Shown piece after piece: positions 1 through 12,018 of a DNA stretch of 64,000 bases. The stretch covers positions 11,905,634 to 11,969,633 of the forward strand of contig CM055114.1 of assembly GCA_029204225.1 (NCBI GenBank), read 5' to 3'. Each line of letters begins with the position of its first letter. The first letter of the stretch is position 1. Origin of the DNA: Diphasiastrum complanatum (lineage: Eukaryota; Streptophyta; Lycopodiopsida; Lycopodiales; Lycopodiaceae). The position numbers and the translations under genes are program-made. The notes beneath the pieces are model-generated. The model made no database searches, was not told the DNA's origin, and worked only from the letters and a program-made list of their open reading frames with translations.

Positions 1-3000
1 AAAGATGCAGAAAGAGGAGACGAAGCTTTCACGATACTTGACGAAGCTTTGACAAGCTACTCCGAACATGACTACGATGTGGTCATCGATTCAGGAGCAA
101 CATCTCACATAACCTGCAACAAGAAGATCTTGATCAACTTTTGTGAATTCAAAAACAACAAAGCGGCGATTCTAGGCGATGGAAACAGACACGATGTCAA
201 GGGCATCGTCTCTCTACAGTACGAACACTGTCAGACCAAGCAGAGCTGCCAGGAGCACTCTATGTGCCCTCACTCAAAATATCTGCTATCTGTCTCCAAG
301 ATGGCAGATCTAGACATTCGAGTTTTGTTTGACGGCAACACTTGTCGTATGATCGAGAAGTCGACAAACAAGTTGCTGACAGTCGGATGCAGAGAAGGAA
401 ACCTCTACCAGGCCAAAATAATCAGCAACTCTGATAACATATTAAATGCTTCAAAAAACGAAGATCAGCTTTGGCATAGGAGATTATATCATTTGAACAT
501 GCGAAGCCTGTACGACATCAGCACAAAAGACATTGTCATAGGCCTCAAAATATCAAGCCCTGAGGCTGAGTTCTGCGAAGCTTGTCAGAAAGGCAAGCAA
601 CATCAGAATCCATTTACACACAAAGGAAGAAGAGCCAAGGAAGTTCTTGAGCTTGTCCACTCTGATGTGTGTGGACCGATGAAAACAGATTCGCTCTCAG
701 GTTCGAAATATTTTCTAACGTTATAGATGATTACAGTCGAATAACCATGATCTACTACTTGAAGAAGAAATCCGAAGTATTTGATTCTTTCAAGAAGTTC
801 GTGGCATTCGTGGAGCGACACACCTCAAAAAGGATACAGATCCTTAGATCTGACAATGGAGGTGAATACATAAGCACAGAATTCTCAAGATTCTGCGAAG
901 AACAGGGGATTGAACACCAGTTCACTCCTGCATACACACCAGAATACAACGGTGTGGCAGAAAGAAAAAATAGAACGCTAGTCGAAGGAGCCATATGCAT
1001 GATGGCACAGGCTCAATTGGCAGGCCAATTCTGGGCCGAAGCAATAGCTGCAGGAGTACATCTGCAGAACAGATCAACAACGACAATGCTGGAGAACAAA
1101 ACATCGTACGAGATGTGGACAGGCAAAAAGCCTAATCTATCATACGCACGAGTGTTTAAATGTGCAGCATACAAGCACATTTCAAAGAAAAAGAGAAGCA
1201 AGCTCGACGACAAATCCGAACAAAAAATCGTGGTCGGCTACTCGAATGGAACACATGTGTACAGACTCTACGATCCAACCACGAAGAAGGTTGTTTCGAA
1301 CAGAGATGTGAAGTTCGACGAGTCCACATTCCCTGGACTGAAAGACGAAAGAGACCATGAGATCTCCACAGTGCTGCCTATTCAAGAGGGAGATCGAGAA
1401 CAGTCATCAAATCAGAATGCAGGACCCCAGACTTCAGAGCAGCAAGAAACAGAGGATCGATCCCACGAACAAGAAATGTTCGAGCAACGACGAAACAAAC
1501 CTCAAAGGTCAACCAGACAAAGAAGATCTCCAGAGTGCTATTCTGACAATCTTCAATGGAGCAAAGACACACAGTTCGAGTACTATAGCTTCATAGAAGA
1601 ACCAGCTACATACCAAGAATCCAGAGTCCAAAGGGAGAATTCTGGAAACAGGCAATGTCTCGAGTCGATGAGACGAAACGAGGCATGGACATTAGAGCCA
1701 CTGCCAGAAAATAGAAAAGTAGTCGACTGCAAATGGGTGTACAAGAAAAAGCTGAAATCAGATGGCACCATTGGCCGCTACAAAGCAAGGCTTGTCGTGA
1801 AGGGCTACACGCAGAGATATGGTGTCGACTATTTTGACACATATTCGCCCATGGTCAAGATGACAAGCATAAGGCTGCTCCTTGCATATGCCACACGGTA
1901 CAATCTGGAAATTCACCAAATTGACGTGAAAACAGCCTTCTTCCATGGAGATCTAGAGGAGGAAATTTACATGAAGCACCCTGATGGCTATGAAGACCCC
2001 AACAACAGACAATATGTCTGTCGATTGCAAAGATGCATCTATAGTCTAAAACATGCATCACGAGCCTGGTACAAAAAGCTTGATGGTCCTCTGAAGTCTC
2101 TAGACTTCAATCCTACTCAACCAGACTGTAATGTCTACATCAAAAGAGTAGGAAAAGATTTTGTGATACTGACCGTTTTCGTGGATGACTCACTGATGAT
2201 AGAAAATTTCTTGATGTTGATCAAAGACACGAAGAGCCAGATTTTTGAAAACTAAGAAATCACAGATCTTGGAGAAGCAACAAAATGCCTAGGGCTGGAG
2301 ACCAGAAGAGATCGAACAAATGGCGAAATGCACTTGAGTCAGTGAAAATACGCCAAAAGAGTGCTGAAGCAATACCACATGATGGACTGTGAAGAGAAAG
2401 CCACACCAATGATAGCTCGAGCCAAGCTCACGAAACAGGATTGCCCAAAAACAGAAGAGGAAGAACAGAAGATGGCAGGTTTACCCTACCAGAACTTAAT
2501 CGGTAGTCTGATGTACTTAACAATTTGCAACAGACCCGATCTGGCCTTCTCTGTTACACATTGAGCCAATTCTGTTCCAATCCTGGTCTAGCACATTGGA
2601 AAATGGCCAAACGAATCCTACAGTATATGAAGGGTACCCAAAATGTTGGATTAACCTATAGAGCTAGAAACAAAGAGAAAGGATTCGAGCTGCATCACTA
2701 CAATGATGCGAGTTGGGCGAGCTGCAAAGATGACAGCAAGTCCATTACTGGAGGATGTACGATAGTGTGCGGAGCTGCAATCAGCTGGATATGCAAAAAA
2801 CAAACCTTGGTAGCTCAATCCTCTTGCAAAGCTGAGTATGTCGCAGCCTCGAAAGTGGCGAATGAGGTAGTGTGGCTGCAAATGATGTTGGAGGCAATTG
2901 AGATACCACAAGAGGGGCCAAGCACGATGATGATGGACTCTCAGAGTGCCATCTATTTGTCCCAGGATTCTGTCTTCCATTCAAAGACAAAGCACATTCC

Positions 3001-3150
3001 TCTGAAGTACCATCATATTCGAGATTTGATCTCGAAAGGAGAGCTCCAGGTCCAGTTCATAAAATCAGAAAATATGATTACAGATCTCCTCACGAAACCA
3101 CTCGACAATCCACTCTTTACCAAGCAAAGAGAGGCAATTGTATTAAACGA
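1..3150 (+). pseudogene. Ty1/copia element A, decayed pol (protease to RNase H)
   Basis: This is the polyprotein of a copia retrotransposon whose 5' end lies outside the window. In order it shows the protease DSGA motif (Asp codon 88-90), the GAG-pre-integrase zinc region (WHRRLYH, then CEACQKGK near 576-600), integrase (DDYSR, SDNGGEY, NGVAERKNR), reverse transcriptase (CKWVYKKKL, the FVDD box at 2178-2189) and RNase H (from about 2690). The reading frame is broken four times. A one-base loss near 722 separates the first frame (49-726) from the second (669-2255). There is a TAA at 2253-2255, an in-frame TGA near 2343, and another one-base loss near 2560. Both stops fit C-to-T decay (CAA to TAA, CGA to TGA). 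It cannot make a polyprotein. Family assignment is firm; the lineage within copia was not determined. Confidence 0.93.
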
Positions 3151-3176
3151 ACAAAGCTGCAAGGTTCAAGAGGGAG

Positions 3177-3706
3177 TGTCAAAAATGGTGAACTTCTGCA
3201 ACTTTGTCGCAACACAAACAAGACACGAAGGTCAAACAATTCGCGACAGTCAACATGACTTTGACTCAAAGCACGAACGAGAACAATTCGTGATAGTCAA
3301 TGTGTCTTTGACTTGAAGCACGAACGATTCGCGAATCAATCGCGAATCACAAACACACCTCCAGGACCGCAAAGCCGAAAAAGGGACGCGAAACGAAAAC
3401 TACGAAAAGAACGAAAGCAAACGGGAGATTACGAAACAGACGAAAGAAAATCTTTCACGCTGCCAACTGGCAGCTCAACGGGCTTCACGCCCAGCTGAAA
3501 CGAGTAGCAACGACACAGACTAACTAACTAGTTGATTAGCGTTAACTAGCGATGCGATTCTATGTTTAGCTATCTTGTAAAGTCCACATAGTGGAAGTAT
3601 AAACGGTCCTCTCTGGATCATAATAAAGTAGTGAATACAGAGATCTGTAAGAGACAAAGTGAGACGTAGCAAATAGAATAAGAAAGAAAAGACACCATAG
3701 TTGTGC
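3177..3706 (+). repeat. 3' LTR of copia element A (right end approximate)
   Basis: A purine tract (caagagggag) ends at 3176 and is followed by TGTCAAAAATGG, the usual polypurine-tract/LTR junction, just after the RNase H end. Inside are a TATAAA at 3598-3603 and an AATAAA at 3622-3627, spaced like the promoter and poly(A) signal of an LTR. The right end is not defined because element B begins about 20-30 bases later and the 5' LTR is outside the window. Confidence 0.6.
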
Positions 3707-3736
3707 ATGAAAGTCTGCCAACGAGCACACACACAC

Positions 3737-4251
3737 TGAATACGCAAATGATATTCAATATATATACACAATTTTACAGGTGTGTAGATGAAGAAAGTAC
3801 AAAGTGGATGTGTTGTCTGTAGGAGATCGTGGGTGGCTGCTGTCATTGTCAAATCTGTTAGCACAGTTGCATGGGATGAGCGTGAAAAGGCTGCAACGTC
3901 AGTCTTTGCTGAAATGAACGTTGGTGAAGATGTAGAAAAATGCAACACTTTGACAAATGCCTTAGGATTTGATTTACAGGGCGCCTTCACTTTTCCTAGA
4001 GCACCTTCAGCATTTTGTAAGGCAGTGTTGTCTTTTTGGTCTGTCACAAATCACGTGGAAAAACACAGTGTTGCGTTTTTCACCTTTTTCGCCTGTGGAA
4101 AATTACTTGTATTTATGCAAATACTCAAATTTTTTGCCTGTCTTATTTTACATGTAAATTTGCATACTGTGCGATAACATGAGTAAAAATGCAGCATGAA
4201 TAGAGGCAGATTAAAATAGGCTTTAGGAGAGTAGAGGAGATAAATCCAACA
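3737..4251 (-). repeat. 3' LTR of copia element B
   Basis: This is one of two direct copies of a ~515-bp sequence; the other is at 5857-6369, and they are roughly 90% identical by eye. On the minus strand the copy starts TGTTGGATTTATC directly after a purine tract (attaagggagg) at 4252-4262, the layout of a copia 3' LTR. The plus-strand left edge is uncertain by about 10-20 bases because both copies are preceded by a short CA run. The two small open frames seen here are not genes. Confidence 0.75.
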
Positions 4252-5856
4252 CCCTCCCTTAATCTGGATCCGTGAATGCCTTGATCTTTCGACTAAGCAA
4301 TGCACAAAATTTGTTGTGTGCATTAACACTTAATGTCTTCGTGAATATATCTACAATCATGTCCAACGTTCTGCAGTACGTTAAGGCTCAACTCCTTGTT
4401 GAGAACCTTGCCCCTGATGTAGTGAAATCTCTCATTTTTGCAAGCAAATTGGTTTTGGTCCTATCTTTGGCTAGAAAGCACCTTTTTTGGCCATCCTTGG
4501 GCCAAAAACTCCTGAAACTGGCTGTTCAGAGCAAGCGGACAGAGCAACATCACAAATTAGGGAGAAAGGTGTTTCGGGGAGTTTTTGTCACCAATCTATC
4601 AAGCGGAGTGCGAGTGACCTAGTGATGGGCTACATTCGCTATTTGGGTACCATAGGGCCAAATTTGGGGCTATTTTTGGCTGGTGAAACCTGCTACAGGG
4701 CGGTACAATGAGGCATTATCGCTTCAGTATTATTATTACTTACTCCTGACAGGGTAACAAGGTGTTTGGAAATGGTAAATGCAGTATGGGGGTGAATGGT
4801 AGTGGAATTGTGTGGAGAAAGCTAGTTTTGGCGACGTTTGCTATATGTACAGTGTTTCTTCATAATAGACTTAAGCTTTTGTTATGCCATCTTTGACAGC
4901 TTGTGAGGAGTGTCTATGGTGATTGATTATGTAATCTGCATACGACACTAGATCCTAACATGATTTTAACACTTGATTCATACAAGTATCCATGCCTCTT
5001 TCCAAGTGCTAGGATCTTGTCTGTCCTATCAACTACTTTGCACTGATCACATTCAAATTCTACTCTATGTCCTAGATCTGTGATTCTGCTTACAGAGAGC
5101 ATATTCATAGATAAATTTGGTACATACAAGACTTTAGAAAGTAGCTTAGACCGACCATTTGCAAATCTTAATCTTACAGTACCTTCACCTTTAATAGCTT
5201 GTGTGTTATTCTTGCCAAGGTGAACATATTTCTTGGTACTATAAGGTGTATAGGACTCGAAACAGCCAATGAGACTGGTGTCCGCAGCGGAATGAGCTAT
5301 ATTACTCTTTCCCTAAGCATGACCATGCCTATCAGATATGAACAGAACGTTAGTGATAGAAATCGTGGTGGATCTAATTACGTTGCCAAACATTAAGCAA
5401 CAAAACATCAGAAGGATAATTTGTCACGAACAGCTAGACAAATTATTAGTCGCAAATGTTTCGTGAAGGGCTAGACTGAGCTCGACTGATAATTAGTCGT
5501 GAAAGGCAAGACTAAATATTAGTCACGAATAGATAGACTAATAATAAATCGCTAAGAACAAACTACCAGATTGAGCAATAAGAGAGTCAGACAGAATGTA
5601 GAAAAACATAGCAATATTGACACAAATCTGAATGCAGAACGAGACAGAGTTGTTATCAAATTAAGTATAGCAAAATATATATGTCAATAATGTTGTGGAG
5701 CACAAGACAATAGCGGACAAAACCGCGTGCTCTACAAAGCTAATTCAATATGTAAAAGAAATGAACCTATTACTGACAATACAAAAGAATCAATGCGCAA
5801 GGCATCTACTTCGTCTATCTCTGATAAGCTTCGGATGCTATTATTTTCACACACAC
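4252..5856 (-). mobile_element. Gutted internal region of copia element B
   Basis: The two LTRs enclose only about 1.6 kb, against 4-5 kb in an intact copia. Next to the 3' LTR, 4260-4460 read on the minus strand resembles the RNase H end of copia pol and matches the equivalent part of element F near 55265-55440. At 5129-4914 (-) a 71-codon frame carries YVPNLSMNMLSVSRITDLGH, the protease/GAG-pre-integrase junction. A weak match to the tRNA-Met primer site (TTATCAGAG, minus strand) lies near 5817-5827. About 4480-4900 is unrecognised. At 5410-5560 there are short degenerate repeats of the type TTAGTCRCGAA. No gag, integrase or reverse transcriptase remains. Confidence 0.7.
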
Positions 5857-6369
5857 TGAATACGCAAATGGTATTCAATATATATACACAATTTTATAGG
5901 TGTGTAGATGAAGAAAGTACAAAGGGATGTGCTGTCTATAGGAGATCGTGGGTGGTTGTTGTCGTTGTCAAATCTGTTAGCACAGTTGCATGGGATGAGC
6001 GTGAAAAGGCCGCGACGTCGGCCTTTGCTGAAATGAACATTGGTGAAGGTGCAAAAAATGCGACACTCTGAAAAATGCCTTAGGATTTGATTTACAGGGT
6101 GCCTTCACTTTTCCTAGGGCACCTTCGGCATTTTGTAAGGCAAGGTCGTCTTTTTCGCCTATCACAAATCACGTGGAAAAACACAATGTCACGTTTTTCG
6201 CCTTTTTCGCTTGTGGAAAATTACTTGTATTTATGCAGACAATCGAGTTTTTCGCCTGTCTTATTTTACATGTAAATTTGCATACTGTGCGATAACATGA
6301 GTAAAAATGCAGCATGAATGGAGGTAGATTAAAATAGGATTTAGGATAATAGAGGAGATAAATCCAACA
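5857..6369 (-). repeat. 5' LTR of copia element B
   Basis: Direct repeat partner of 3737-4251, beginning TGTTGGATTTATC on the minus strand at 6369. Many of the visible differences are transitions, plus small indels. I found no matching 5-bp target duplication outside the pair (right flank ctaca), so one end may have been altered or the element rearranged. Confidence 0.75.
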
Positions 6370-6399
6370 CTACAACCAAATACTCTGATATGTGACAGG

Positions 6400-6800
6400 T
6401 TGGTAGAGATATTTCCAAAATCTCTTTGCTCGATGTTTTATTGAGACTAATGGATCTCACAGACATTTCTCGTAAAGTAAATTGTTTTTGCTTATGGAGA
6501 GTTTCCTTACTTTAGTGGATAGTATTCTACAATAGATTGTAGTATATATGTGCTTGTGTATGAGTTCAGTCTGCATCTCCGGATTTATCCGAGACAAATA
6601 AATTAATTGAGATATAAATATATTGACAATTTCTTGCATGAAGTGCTAGAAATGGGGCTTTTGACTCATTAGAGTAACTATAGTACTCTGGATTGAGTTA
6701 TAATTGTCTGAAACTTGATGGATCTCCTAGAGATTATGGTTGATTGAGTTGTTGTATCTTAGAATATTTGGTTATTTTAAGAATATTTGTATCAAGAAGC
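6400..6800. repeat. Dispersed repeat, copy 1 (partner near 37030-37420)
   Basis: Matched blocks in the same order and orientation as at 37.0-37.4 kb include the stretch around tagtggatagtattctacaa, the motif gcttgtgta, tttcttgcatga, gatctcctagaga and tgtaccaagaagcat-like sequence at 6790-6803. No coding frame is visible. Family unknown; the partner lies beside a gypsy reverse-transcriptase remnant, so an LTR or internal piece of a gypsy element is possible. Confidence 0.55.
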
Positions 6801-6809
6801 ATGATTATT

Positions 6810-7860
6810 TGCAAGGGATTTGGACAAATTTTAGACTGATTAAAATGGAATTTCTTCAGCTTTTGCATTTGATCTACCGGCCCTCTAGTATTCTAGATTG
6901 TTGGTTACACCTCAATTTAATTCCATGTCAAGGCCAGTTTGTAAATAATAACCTTGAGAGGAGCCAAACACTTCTATTGAGACATGTGGAGCAGTGCATG
7001 GCTTTTGACAGTTGTACGCATGAGGATAGCATGGATATGTGACCTATGTTTAAATGGTCTGCATGGGAGGTTGTGTGCGTGCATGCACATGCTTTCTACC
7101 CCTAAGTATATGGGTAGGGACACGCTCTAGGTTGCCAAATTTCTCTTCTCTCCTCGGGTATTCACATGGCTCAAGGGTGAGGTGTTCAAATACATCTCAG
7201 TCGAATGGGTGGTTTGGCTCCCATCAGTCTCTATGTGTGTTGATCCTATCCTCATCTTAGTAGTCCTCGTGTTGATTTTTACAAAGGCAGTTACCACAGT
7301 TAATCCAAAGATCAGTGAGCATGTTGTTGTGCCACACAAAGGTAAAGGAAAGATCGATCTTGATCTTGAACTAGAGTTAATCCATAGCACCAAAAAGTTT
7401 AGTGTTTCAAAATTTTGTTTACACGAATTTTCAACAAGATAACTTTCTACAAATAAAAATGATGCCATCAAGGAAACCATGCTCGTCAATCGACTCTATG
7501 CTTCTCTTCAATAAGAAAAATGAAAATGAATTATGGGTTCCAAGAAAGTATTTAGAAAAACTTTTGGGTTTTAATACATACATCATCAAAAGGAACATTT
7601 CAAAAAAGCAAGAAGACAAAATGATCATTTTGATCTTATTGGAAGACTAGAATTATGAATTTCAAAATATCATCAGGAGGAAAATCTATATCTAAAATAT
7701 TAGTCCAACATGTGTATATGCATTTAGAGTTAAATGGGCAAGGACTGTACTGTTAGGATCACAAAAAAAGGGAAAAGCAACTATAATTATGAATATATTA
7801 TTTGCACTTCTATTTCTTCCATTTCGAATCATTTATTTTTAAAGTGCTAATCCGATCATT
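6810..7860. other. No gene recognised
   Basis: AT-rich sequence with scattered short open frames on both strands, none resembling a known domain. It precedes the possible exon at 7872. Confidence 0.5.
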
Positions 7861-7871
7861 TTTTCTTGCAG

Positions 7872-8148
7872 ATTTATATCCATCCAATATAAATGAATTG
7901 GAACCAACTAGATCTCTTGCATGTGTGTTGGATGTAGTGTTGAATGTACTGCACACTGATATTGGACAATTACAATATAAAGGCAGAACTACAAAAGATC
8001 TCGCTAATTGTGAAAAAAAAATTCTATGAATCTATGTACATTCTTGATTTAAAAGGAGGTTGTGGAAAAATTCAACCCATTCCACTACCTAGTTTTAGAA
8101 GTGATGAATGGGCTACTCCTGATGTTGCATTTTTAGAATCATTTTGTT
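7872..8148 (+). pseudogene. Possible orphan host exon with a frameshift in an A run
   Basis: A strong acceptor (ttttttcttgcag, ending 7871) and a strong donor (gtaagt at 8149) bracket 277 bases. These read as a protein-like sequence beginning with DLYPSNINELEPTRSL. The frame breaks at a run of nine A (8013-8021); with one A fewer it would stay open to the donor (FYESMYILDLKGGC, then SDEWATPDVAFLESFC). I do not recognise the protein. It is unlike any retrotransposon domain, so it may be a relic or captured exon of a host gene. No flanking exons were identified. Confidence 0.35.
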
Positions 8149-8729
8149 GTAAGTTGTATAATGACGTAAAAATGTCTTAAAGATAAGTACAGGCTCAAAA
8201 ACAGTCCAATTTAGTTGGTTTGTGCTAAAATTTCACAATTTAGAAAAGTGAATTAGCCATTTGAGAGCTTAGATAGGTTGTTCTTAGGCCTCTTGAGGAC
8301 CTAAAATATACCTTTTAGGTTCATATCAAATTTTTGATGATTTTTCATCTAGAACTGCAAAACTACTGAAAATTGTGTTTATATTTGGCTGGATTTTGGA
8401 TAGTTTTGTGATTGAAGATGTCAATGTGATTCAACCTAAATTCAAAGGGCTTTATTTGTGTGGCATTAGTGTTCTCTAAAGTGCTTTTGGTTCAATCTAG
8501 GTGGATTCACCCTTCTTGTGAAGTTGAGATCAAGGAGGAGACTAGTTTTGATCAAATCTATAGTAAATCAAGCTAGGTTTGGATCTAGAATATTGATCAA
8601 CTCAAGATCACCTTAGATATTGTTGATAAATTAGTGAGTGATTCTTCTCAAGTCCCAAAGAGAGTGGGATAGCTAGTTGTGATCATATCTTGTACAATCT
8701 ATCTTGTTTCATTGAATCTATCTCCCTAT

Positions 8730-10426
8730 CATTGAAGATGCATCCATGAGTGCCTATCTTTTGGATTCTAGTGATAGATTGAACAATTAAAGTTATTCAA
8801 TTTGGAAGTTAAGAATGGAATCCGTCCTTGTCATGCAAGATTCTATGAATATTGTGAAAGATGAGCCAATCCATTTACAAGAGGCAACTACATACAAGAA
8901 GAGGTGCAAGATTGTACTCCATTGTATTAAAATGAATGTTGTAAATGATTTGCTCAAGGAAGTAGGAGCATATACCTCAGCCCAAGAGGCTTGGGAGAAT
9001 CTTTATAAGATTTACGAGTCCAAGAATACCTCAATATTACTTTCGCTTAAGAATAAAGTTCTTCAATGCTTCCAAGGAAAGAGTGAGAGTTGACATCAAT
9101 TTGTTTTGAGAATGAAAGGTTTGAACAAGGAGCTTGCTTATATTGGTGAATCTATTAAGGGGAGTGAGCTTGTTCAAGTAGTTTTGAGTGGCTTAAGTAG
9201 TGATTCTATTAACCTTCTCTAAAGCTATGCCATGATGGAAGAATTGCCTACACTTGAAGACCTTCAAAGTGTGTTCATGGTCGAGGAGAGTAGGAAGGCT
9301 CAAATCAAAGCAAGGGTGGAGAGGCTCTCTCCATCAATGATGGTGATGATAAAGCCTTATTATTCAAAAGAAAAGACAAAGCAAAGAACAAGGGAGGAGC
9401 ATTAAAAAAGTAGCAAGCAAAGGATGGAGATCAAAGAGGATCCACATCATCATCACAAGTCAAGCCCAAAGGTCAAGTGCTACTATTGTAGCAAAATGAG
9501 GCACTATGCCTCAGAATGCTTCAAGAGGAAGCAAGCACAAATCCAAGCCAACATTGGACAAGAGGAAGAGAAGAGTTCTCATGAGAACTCACTCATGATG
9601 TCAAATTTTTCATCATCAAGTGTCAAAGGAGAAGATTCATGGTGGATAGACAATGGGGCTAGCTCCCACATGTAGGATAAAAGGGAGTAATTTTCTCAAC
9701 TCGCACCTTATGTAGGACCTATAAAGTCCATTTTTATAGCAAATGATCATGAATGTAGAGTTGAAGTGTGGGATCCATTCCCTTATGCTTAGGGTCTTCC
9801 AAGAAGACTAAGATAGATGGTGTTCTCTTCATTCCTAGCATCACTAAGAATTTGCTTAGTGTTGGCCAACTTTTAGATCGTGGTTTCATTGTGGAGTTCT
9901 TCACTAATGTATGCAACATCAAGAAAAGTGGGAAGATCATAGCAATAGGAACAAAATTTGGGAAATTGTTTAAGCTTGATGCTTTTTTTTTTATCCTAAC
10001 CAATGTGATGGTAGCCGAGGAGATCCACATGACCGCATTTGATTTGTGGCACAAGAGGCTTGGTCACATCAACACCAAGTCTATGGAAGCCATGTGCAAG
10101 GAGGATCTTGCTCTTGGCCTTCTAAGATCTATGGCAAAGGAGAAAAAAATTTGTGAGGCATGTTCTTTGGCTAAAGCACATAGGTTGCCTTTCTCTAACT
10201 CTATTACTAAGACTATTCACCCTCTTAAGTTGATCCATTTGGATGTTCTTTTTGCAAGCACAAGAAGCAATGGTGGAGCCAGAATGTTTGTAACCTTGAA
10301 ACATGAATCCTCTAAGAATCATATTGGAAAAGATATGGTTGAGATCAAGGAGGATCTTGATCAAGAGGAGGAGCAAAATCCGAGAGCTTCAACTATTCCA
10401 AGGAGAGGCACAAAAGAAAAGATGGA
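8730..10426 (+). pseudogene. Copia element C1, 5' part: gag, zinc knuckle, protease, GAG-pre-integrase
   Basis: A copia Gag start with the characteristic YSIWKLRME lies near 8795-8820 and runs through 9093 and, past stops near 9094 and 9220, to about 9390. A CCHC knuckle (CYYCSKMRHYASEC) is at about 9478-9519. The protease motif WWIDNGASSHM ends at 9672 and is followed directly by a TAG. The GAG-pre-integrase block (DLWHKRLGHIN, CEACSLAKAH) is at about 10040-10180, then LIHLDV opens integrase. After MFVTLKHESSK the sequence leaves integrase and becomes acidic, much like the linker between the modules of element G (KKEHHEEDL, SSVPR). The copy is then cut by element D at 10427-10431. It lacks the integrase core and cannot code for a full protein. 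Confidence 0.85.
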
Positions 10427-10431
10427 GCTAT

Positions 10432-10705
10432 AGTTAGAATTAAAGTAGAATCATTGTGCTACTGTACTGTGAGTCCTATCAGTTGATAAGGATCAGTTGG
10501 CCTCGCCAAAAGGCAAGTCGACGGAACACGCGTCCCGCCAACGGCAACCTGGGTCATGCATGGGTTGCCTGAGTGAACAACTATTTGTACAGTGTAATTT
10601 CATTTTGAGAAATACAGTTGCTACGTGAGCTTGTTGTGGAGAGTGTTTTCTATCTGTGTTATTGTGTAGCATGATCTATGTTCCTGTTCGAAGCAAATTC
10701 TAAGT
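10432..10705 (+). repeat. 5' LTR of element D, ends AG...GT
   Basis: Begins agttagaatt and ends aattctaagt. The inner eight bases (ttagaatt/aattctaa) are a perfect terminal inverted repeat. The ends are fixed by the point where the two LTR copies stop matching, by the GCTAT duplication outside, and by the primer-binding site starting at the next base. They are not the usual TG...CA. Confidence 0.92.
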
Positions 10706-10718
10706 TGGTATCAGAGCC
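10706..10718 (+). promoter_or_regulatory. Primer-binding site of element D (initiator tRNA-Met type)
   Basis: TGGTATCAGAGCC begins immediately after the LTR. This is the standard plant copia site complementary to the 3' end of initiator tRNA-Met. Confidence 0.9.
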
Positions 10719-12018
10719 GTACAAGGAGTGTACACAGTACAACATCGCCGTTGAAGAGAGCTTCGGGAGAACTGTCTTCTGAGAGTTTGGGGTTTACGGT
10801 GGGTTGAAGACGTAAGGAGAAGCACTGGTGCAAAGAGTTTGGCACACAGAAGCCTGGTGAGCTTGTGACTGTGTGAGGATTCAGAGACAAGGGTTGTCGG
10901 CTGAATCAGAACCTCAGCAAACGGAATTTTGAAATTTCAAAGCAGGCTATTTGGTGTTTGCAGTCAGTGTGCATTCAATCGGACACCGTTTGACAAACGG
11001 ATTGAAGCATCAGAGTTCTAGTAGTAGGACGACCTCATAGCAAGAGGATAGGTCTGTCAGAACACTGTGAATTGGAAGCCAAGAAGAGTTTTGTGTGAAA
11101 AACCCTGGTCCAGGATTTGGGAGCATAAAACCAGAGATTTCTCTCTATTTTGAACCATTTTGCAAGCTGTAAAAACCCAGAGGAGGGCGTCCTAGTAGTG
11201 CGAATCAGATCAAAGGAGGCCATGGACAGCCGCGACCCAGAGAGATGGTTGAGGGATGCCATAGCTAGCAAGCTTGGAAGCCTGAAAGTGGAGAAGTGGC
11301 CATAAAGAGCCCACAGACAGATCGCGCGACGTGAAGGAGGGTGGCGACTCCATGTATTAGAGTGTGTCGCGGCTCCAAGGATGTAGTTTAATGTCCAAAT
11401 GAAATCTAGATCGCTGGATCCAGATACAAGATAATCAATGGTAGAGATGAGCTTCATGTGGGCCGTTGGATTGCTATAAGCCATTAGATGTTGAAGAAAA
11501 GGTCTTGAAGGGTCTTGAAGTGCATTTTGGCCTTCAACTTCATTAAAAATTTCCATACTGAAATTGGAGTTGGGTCCCTTCACAAGTGAAGAGTGAAGTT
11601 TCTTCAAGGTGAAGAAATAGTTCAAAAACAAGGAAAATCCCTATTTTTGGGTCTTTTGCCCGTTTTGACCCAAACGAAAGGCTATAACCTCCAAACGAAG
11701 GGCACCCGGAATGCACCTGCAAGTACGGTACAGCAAAATAGAGTGACTGCAGCAGAGAAAGTGTTCGGAGTGCGCCAAAAGTGATTTCACCATTCCACTG
11801 GGCACGTAGTTGGGAGTTGACGACTGAGTGTATTTCGGAAGGCGACGCCGATTTGGCTATCAAATTGGTGGAAAAGCGGCGAGTGGCCTGGTAAGGGAAA
11901 AAGTGAGGTCATTGTTTTCAACTTCTGACATCACAGTTCGCCTCGACATACTGCTTTTAGCCTACGGTAGAAGTTTCAAGCAGTTTTGCGATGGCAAACA
12001 TGGGAGAGTCCATTTTGA
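10719..12018 (+). other. Untranslated leader of element D
   Basis: Between the primer-binding site and gag there is about 1.3 kb without a recognisable coding frame. The minus-strand frames here (11035-11631, 11543-11863) show no known domain and are probably chance openings. Confidence 0.6.

Noticed and set aside
3788-4177. 129-codon plus-strand frame, and its counterpart at 5727-6071
   Set aside because: Both lie within the two LTR copies of element B and are not conserved as codons; indels between the copies break them differently.
3177-6396. Element B inserted inside the 3' LTR of element A, with A's LTR ending at TGTGACA (6390-6396)
   Set aside because: Attractive, but no target duplication supports it and the A 5' LTR is outside the window, so the join cannot be tested here.
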